Assembly: GCA_964017125.1 (NCBI GenBank)
Contig: OZ024902.1
Location: 59,135,346 to 59,199,345 of the forward strand
Direction: 5' to 3'
Length of the DNA: 64,000 nucleotides
Source: Flabesymbios commensalis
Taxonomy: Eukaryota; Annelida; Polychaeta; Terebellida; Flabelligeridae
Shown here: positions 58,904-64,000 of the stretch, piece after piece
Layout: each line of letters opens with the position of its first letter
Numbering within the stretch: position 1 is the stretch's first letter
Made by a program: the position numbers and the translations under genes
Notes under the pieces: generated by a model
Databases searched by the model: none
Seen by the model: the letters and a program-made list of their open reading frames with translations, nothing else
What the model was told of the DNA's origin: nothing

Positions 58904-58981
58904 CCCAGCAAACACGATACATTGACCCAATGCTGGGTCAATGTTGGCCAGCATTGGGTCAATGCATCGTGTTCGCGGGAT
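58904..58981. repeat. Short full palindrome copy without core
   Basis: CCCAGCAAACACGATACATT, GACCCAATGCTGGGTCAATG, TTGGCCAGCATTGGGTCAAT, GCATCGTGTTCGCGGGA. Both arms are continuous and the GACGNCGTC core is replaced by a short TTGGCC turn. Confidence 0.85.
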
Positions 58982-60265
58982 AGATATCAGACTCTTACCA
59001 CCCCCTCCTGTAATTACTGTACCGTGTATCATTATATTGTACCCATCGATTATAGTCATTTCGTCATTATTATATTTAGGTGATGCAGATGCCAAATAAT
59101 AAGATTTATAGTAATGCACAATCCCAGGTAATTCTAGTGAGCATGTTCACTTGACTGTGACAAAGTAGATACTTGATATTTTCAACTGAATAAATTCAAG
59201 TTGCGAATAAGTATCGCCATGTAAATAATTGTAGGTTGATGAGAAATACTAAATGGATTTGATGAAATTAAAATAATATTCAATTTTGTAGATATATCTA
59301 GTCGACAACATGTCATTGCCTGCAACAGTGTTTCTCTACATTTGAGTTGTTTGACACTGTAATCATGGCAATGCTGGATTAATATCTTACAATTGCTAGA
59401 GTAACCTGTCACAGTTAAACGGCTATGACAGATTAATGAATATGTGCTTTTCACTTCCAATTTACCAGTTCTGGGTACTTGTTTTATGGGCCTATTGGGC
59501 ATGCTGTCCTGATACTGTTGCAAGCGGCCTGTGACCAATATATCCACAGATAATAATACTGGATGATAATATTATGTACAGTGTACTTATACAATGTATG
59601 TATAAATATTCTAATTTATTTATGGAATTTCAAAAATGATAAATTGAAGTGAAATCTGAAAATAAAATCATTTCTACTCAGTAAGTAATAGCATAAAATG
59701 GTATTGCTTTACGTCGCCTTCTGCACAAGCATGGCAATATCGAGACAGAAGGAAGCCCGAAGTCGGGACTATGCACTATGCTCTTGTCAAATGACAAGGG
59801 TACTTTATGTGGAGATAGTGCACAGTACGATATAGACAGCACCGCACACGTCAGACCTTTGAACAGTTTGGAACATTGTATATACACAAACCCTAAGGAC
59901 AAGATTAATATCCGTCCCGACGAAATCAGTACCGCTCAGCTCTGAGTGACACCCAGAAAGAATGAGCCATCGGGAGCCCTGGTCTTTTGTACTGAGAAGT
60001 TAAGGCTTTTAAACAAAAATGCTTATGACAAATGTTATATTAATATTTGTAGATACCGACTTATAGATTAACTCGTTTTACTATCCTGCTATCTGAATCT
60101 ACAGTACATTTACATAATCATAATGTTTGTTTCTTCTTTAACATACGCGTAACTTTTTAATTGCCTATGCGACATATCCTATAGACCAGTGGTACATGTG
60201 CAACGTCTAGCAAAACAGTGTAACCAAGCAAAATATGACATATGACATTTCGTCCCGTTGGATAT
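58982..60265. other. Non-coding stretch with one compositionally distinct block
   Basis: 59700-59995 is richer in GC than its flanks and contains short self-complementary words (TAGTGCATAGT/ACTATGCACTA, CTTGTCATTTGACAAG) but no element ends or conserved frame I recognise. The rest is AT-rich and featureless. Confidence 0.35.
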
Positions 60266-60735
60266 GAAATGGTGTATCTGCCACCATGGTTCCCACACTT
60301 TTTCGAATACAAAATTCAAGAACTTTTTAAGGACCTTGCAAAGACTTCTCAATATTTTACAAAGACCATTTTTGTGTTTGTTAAAAAATTGATTCGAGGA
60401 TTACAAAAATAAGTTTAGGTCAGAAGGTATGGAAAACGGCAACTAGATTCCTAAACCACATTGTTATTTTAAGTGTAGCTTCTTCTTTCATTTAACATGT
60501 TTAATCACTAACTGTCGCCGCTGCGTGAGGCTTTTCAAGATCAACAGCAAAACAACACAGGTTGATCAAAATTAAAGACTTTTCGCTGTTTATATATGTT
60601 TTTACAAAAATCAAAGACTTCTCCAGGCCTGGAATTTTTTTCAAATTCATGGATTTTTCCCGTTTTCAAAGACCCGTGGGAACCATGTGCCACTTTGTAA
60701 AGTGGCAGATAAACCCTTTCATACCGAAGGGGTAA
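60266..60735. repeat. GTATCTGCCACTTTGTAAAG hairpin element split by an insertion
   Basis: GATATGAAATGGTGTATCTG, CCAC stands left and TGCCACTTTGTAAAGTGGCA, GATAAACCC right of the inserted element. Removal of the insert restores the hairpin seen at 36978 and 47509. Confidence 0.7.
60285..60687. mobile_element. 403-bp TIR element (hAT-like?) nested in a hairpin repeat
   Basis: 12-bp TIRs CATGGTTCCCAC / GTGGGAACCATG, flanked by a 6-bp direct repeat TGCCAC. The TGGTTCCCA end recalls hAT elements but the duplication would be 8 bp there, so the assignment is tentative. Interior AT-rich with AAAGACTTTT/TCAAAGACTTCTC words; no coding capacity. Confidence 0.65.
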
Positions 60736-60828
60736 TTTGTATTCAATATTTTAATACTGAATATTAAAAAAAAAAAATAAATATGGCACATTTTGCATAC
60801 ATGTGATCAGGCTGCTCAATGTGTTATT

Positions 60829-60934
60829 CCAGCCATGCAACACAACAGATATACCAAAATTAATGTGGTTTCACTGTCTACGACGCTGGTCCAACATTGA
60901 TGTTACACTGGATAAATCTGTTGTGCGTGTTGGT
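60829..60934. repeat. Palindrome copy with private CACAACAGAT arms
   Basis: CCAGCCATGCAACACAACAG, AT on the left and AAATCTGTTGTGCGTGTTGG on the right. The core CACTGTCTACGACGCTGGTC belongs to the family. Confidence 0.7.
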
Positions 60935-61646
60935 TAAAAAAGTTATGTACAGTCTGGGTCATGTCACGTTCAATGTGCTTTTTATTTTGAAGATAAACAC
61001 ATTCACGCACCCGGACTTTATCGTAGCTTGGATAGAAGGCTAAATAAATCATTAGTAGATAAATCTCAACAGTTTTTTTGTGCGACGGTATACATTAAAA
61101 TGCGTCCTGTTATAGGGATATAAACAGGGGTTTTTTATTGGCATATTGTACAAACGACAAAGGCTCTCTTTGCTTCATTGAAAAAATTACAAGTACGTCA
61201 TAATAACATGACTAATGAACAGAGGAAAATCAACCATTGGTATGATTACAACTTGTCTGCTTTTGTGATAGAAAATACTAATAAATTCAATTTGACCGAT
61301 GTTCTTGATATCTAAGCACCATAGGCCAAATGACATGTCGATTTATAAATGCATTTAAACAAATTAAAGGGGATAAACCCACCACCTAGTTTCAGTCATG
61401 GTTGTTAAAATGTCTAACCTGGCCTAGTGCATTAACCCTTAGCACACCGATGTCGACTACAGTTGACTATAGTACTGTTTTCTCATGTTTTAGTTGTCTT
61501 ATAAAACCATGTTTTAAAAACAAAAACAATGTCCTGGAAATAGATCCACGTTAAATGGCAGTATTCATGCTGTCACGTTAAACAGGTTTGTGTCGTTTAG
61601 TGCATATTATATAACAGGAGTGCCTCATTCCATTAAATCTGCATTG

Positions 61647-61703
61647 TAAAGACCACCAGGTCTGTTATACTGCCTTGTAAAGACCACCAGGTCTGTTATA
61701 TTC
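61647..61703. repeat. 31-bp tandem duplication
   Basis: TTGTAAAGACCACCAGGTCT then GTTATACTGCC is followed by the same sequence; two units. Confidence 0.85.
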
Positions 61704-61925
61704 AACGCTTCACAAATGTAAATAATAAACTAATGCTCGGATTTATAATAGCTGAATCTGCCCTTAGACCACTTTAATCAGGGATATGTTAAACTGAAAC
61801 AGCCTCACAAGAAAGATGAAGCGATTAATTATGACATTCCACACTGCCACACTATCTGACTATAGTCTGTGTCACATTAACCGTGGTGAATGATTTTCGC
61901 CGATTTCTCAGTCAATTCTCAATTA

Positions 61926-62058
61926 CACCTTTTTCAATAACAACACGCCACACGGTGAGCAACGCTGAACTGTTTTAATCAGACAACTGTTACACACTTT
62001 TCAATGACAACACGCCACACAGTGAGCAACTCTGAACTGTTTTAATCAGACAATTGTT
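61926..62058. repeat. ~65-bp tandem duplication
   Basis: Two units of TTTTCAATAACAACACGCCA, CACGGTGAGCAACGCTGAAC, TGTTTTAATCAGACAACTGT with about 5 differences. Confidence 0.88.
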
Positions 62059-62542
62059 CACTGCGCAAACTCGTGCAAGCAGTCTGTTGTCAGGAAATTG
62101 TTGTGAAAACAAGGTTATATAAGACCCCCCCCCCCCCATACTTCATTGTATTAGCCAGCTCGGTGAAAACAAAGGAGGTCAAGGTCATTGAGTTTCACAG
62201 AATTAGCTTCGTCTCAGAATTTTATTACATGTCAAATGGTCTAACTTCTACCATACTTATCAAAACTTTGAGAAACTTTCAGGGTAGTCACGACATGAAT
62301 GGAAAATGGTGTGTAAAATTACATGAAAATTGGTTGAGAATTGACTAAGAAATCCGCGAAATTTAATAATCCTGGTTGATGAATTTAATGTGAATCTGAC
62401 TATAATATACAGATGAATAATTAGTCGCAGACTGAGCACAGTATACATTCAGATTATCTGAAGAAACAATTTCGCATTATCGTTATAACTATAAAATTAA
62501 AATGAATGGTGTTTTAGACCACCATTGTGCACATAAAGGATT
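62059..62542. other. Non-coding stretch with C-tract
   Basis: C12 run near 62126. A 91-codon plus-strand frame (62073-62348) runs through the C-tract; no known family and no splice support. Confidence 0.4.
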
Positions 62543-62693
62543 AGGCTAAACCGGGCCAGGAGACCTCCTGAGGATGGTGAGATGACACTGCCCTACAGGC
62601 ACAGGATTCGAATGTCCGAACACGCTACCTCTCGGTCACAGAGGCTCTCCACAATATTGAATATTTAGGAGTGAGCGGGGGAGAAACATTTTG
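62543..62693 (-). mobile_element. tRNA-derived SINE, second unit of a tandem pair
   Basis: Reverse-strand homologue of 49522-49751. It has AAAATGTTTCTCCCCC leader, GAGCCTCTGTGACCGAGAGG head (A box), ATTCGAATCC (B box) and AGTGTCATCTCACCATCCTC, CTGGCCCGGTTTAGCC. It lacks the CATTT tail. Confidence 0.75.
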
Positions 62694-62701
62694 TATCTTT
62701 A

Positions 62702-62785
62702 AAACTTGAAGGCCAGAGTGAAATGAGAACCCGCCACCTCCAACTTTTCAAGCAGGCAGCTTGAACCACTGCACCAGGGCCCCCG
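62702..62785 (-). mobile_element. tRNA-like unit directly upstream of the SINE
   Basis: GGGGGCCCTGGTGCAGTGGT, TCAAGCTGCCTGCTTGAAAA, GTTGGAGGTGGCGGGTTCTC, ATTTCACTCTGGCC: tRNA length (about 75 nt) with A-box-like TGGTGCAGTGGT and B-box-like GGGTTCTCATTTC. It is a different tRNA-like sequence from the SINE head that follows in the same orientation. It is not a working tRNA gene: the anticodon arm and acceptor pairing are poor. Confidence 0.6.
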
Positions 62786-63383
62786 CCCATTATCGTTATT
62801 ATAACGCATAACAAATGAAAAATTATATACAAACGAAACACTGGAAAATGTAAAAAATATATATATATATCCTACTAAATATGGTCTTTTGGAGGTTGAA
62901 GTATTCCGCAGAGATCTAAATACCATCTTGAAAAGAATGCGAAATATGTATCTTTTCACCTATATTCCGGTAACTTATCTAATTTCCGCGACCAATAACT
63001 TAAAATAGGTGAGAACATCTATCTAATTTGAAACCAGACATGTCTGTCGCTCACAAGAACTGTTATTCGAACTGTTAAGTACAATCATGTATGTTATTAA
63101 AACGGATTAAATTGATTTGAGTCATTATTTAATAGTGATCAAAAGGGTAAATGTTACGCTGATAAGCACACACGGGTCATGGGTTCGCGCTGACAAGAAA
63201 TTGACCCAGTGTTTAACAACAGTCTGCGCTGCGGGACCAACATTACTCCACCATAGAAACAAACTCTTACGCTTGCCTCGATCTACAGCTTATATCGCCT
63301 GAATGGTTGATATTATTGTTGAGAGCTCAGTAAGGATGAGTGGTTTGATTAGGTACGGTCTGGTGCACCAGGCAGTGATCACC

Positions 63384-63493
63384 TCAACAAACAGCAGACA
63401 CAGATGAATGCTGGGTCAATGTTGGGCCAGCGTCGAACGACGCTGGCCCAGCATTGACCCAGCATCTGATTCACGTCTCCCCTTTTGCTGGGA
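63384..63493. repeat. Full palindrome copy with perfect core
   Basis: TCAACAAACAGCAGACACAG, ATGAATGCTGGGTCAATG, core GGGCCAGCGTCGAACGACGC, TGGCCC, right arm AGCATTGACCCAGCATCTGA, ending TTTTGCTGGGA. The CAGATGAATGCT/AGCATCTGA variant is shared. Confidence 0.87.
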
Positions 63494-63525
63494 CCATGTG
63501 TACCTGTGTCTGCGTGATCACGTCC

Positions 63526-63620
63526 AGAAAACATCATAAGTGAACCAATGTGGAATTAATGTCGGGTCAATGTTGTAGACGGTGGTTCAACATTAAAACA
63601 ATGTTGGTTCTCGTGTTTGT
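63526..63620. repeat. Palindrome-family copy
   Basis: CCAGAAAACATCATAAGTGA, core GGGTCAATGTTGTAGACGGT, right arm TTCAACATTAAAACAATGTT, ending CTCGTGTTTGTG. Two more decayed copies follow (63640-63725 and 63810-63880). Confidence 0.7.
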
Positions 63621-64000
63621 GATAACCAGAGCAGCACACCTGAACCTGAGCTATCACGGCAACAAAAAACAACCTGGCCCAAAGCTGTAACAATGTCCAT
63701 GACGTTGGCCTAGAATTGTCACCGCGCAAATAGGGTGTTGAATAGTGTGTGTTAGGATATACCACCCAGTACACATTATACAGGTGCAAAATTCCGGCCA
63801 ACAAGTTTGTTGAATTGAGCTTGGGACAGCGTCATATCTACGTTAGACCGACATCAGAGTCACATTGGCTAAATCCACAAAAAAATATCATTTTAACCTA
63901 CACGGAAATGTCCAAAATCACATTGCTACCGCAATTCACACAAAAAAACATTGTCCAATTTAATGCAAAAATGAAAGAACCGCATATACTAATTACATCC

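Noticed and set aside
62702-62785. A functional tRNA gene
   Set aside because: tRNA-like boxes are present but the acceptor and anticodon arms do not pair well, and it abuts a SINE unit.

Overview
This window is animal (metazoan) genomic DNA. It is AT-rich and intron-bearing, with no operons and very few long reading frames. One host gene can be read with confidence: a coronin of the CORO2A/2B type on the minus strand. The species is not identifiable from the sequence alone. The compact minus-strand exons, the extreme density of short hairpin-forming transposon relics and the tRNA-derived SINEs would fit a marine invertebrate, perhaps a mollusc, but that is inference.

The gene runs right to left from about 29.8 kb (possible four-codon first coding exon) or 26.8 kb (first certain coding exon) to 8.36 kb. 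Thirteen exons join in phase with consensus GT/AG borders and give at least 570 residues. These are the DUF1899/WD40 seven-bladed propeller, the DUF1900 C-terminal extension, and a Ser/Thr/Arg/Pro-rich variable linker spread over four exons. The C-terminal coiled coil expected of short coronins was not found in positions 1-8360, so the 3' end probably lies left of the window.

The introns and the 34 kb to the right are packed with non-coding repeats. (1) About 40 copies of a roughly 105-bp palindrome family (ends CCCAGCAAACACGA / TCGTGTTTGCTGGG, core GGGCCAACGTCG). Arm sequences differ strongly between copies yet match within each copy. (2) Three families of 200-250 bp MITEs that start TTAACCC and end GGGTTAA, which is piggyBac-like, each with a long internal palindrome. 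(3) Near-perfect 85-115 bp hairpins of two further families. (4) Tc1/mariner-like MITEs flanked by TA. (5) Two 2.3-2.4 kb dispersed copies of an element built from 140-150 bp tandem monomers, possibly a non-autonomous Helentron/Helitron. (6) Two 1-kb copies of another non-coding element. (7) tRNA-derived SINEs. (8) Two minisatellites inside coronin introns and a TTCA microsatellite.

Layout: 1-8.36 kb is 3' flank or terminal intron filled with repeats; 8.36-26.8 kb is the coronin exons; 26.8-30.1 kb is a probable first intron and 5' region; 30.1-64 kb is gene-free as far as can be seen and repeat-dominated. No virus-like or LTR element, tRNA gene, rRNA or CRISPR was recognised.
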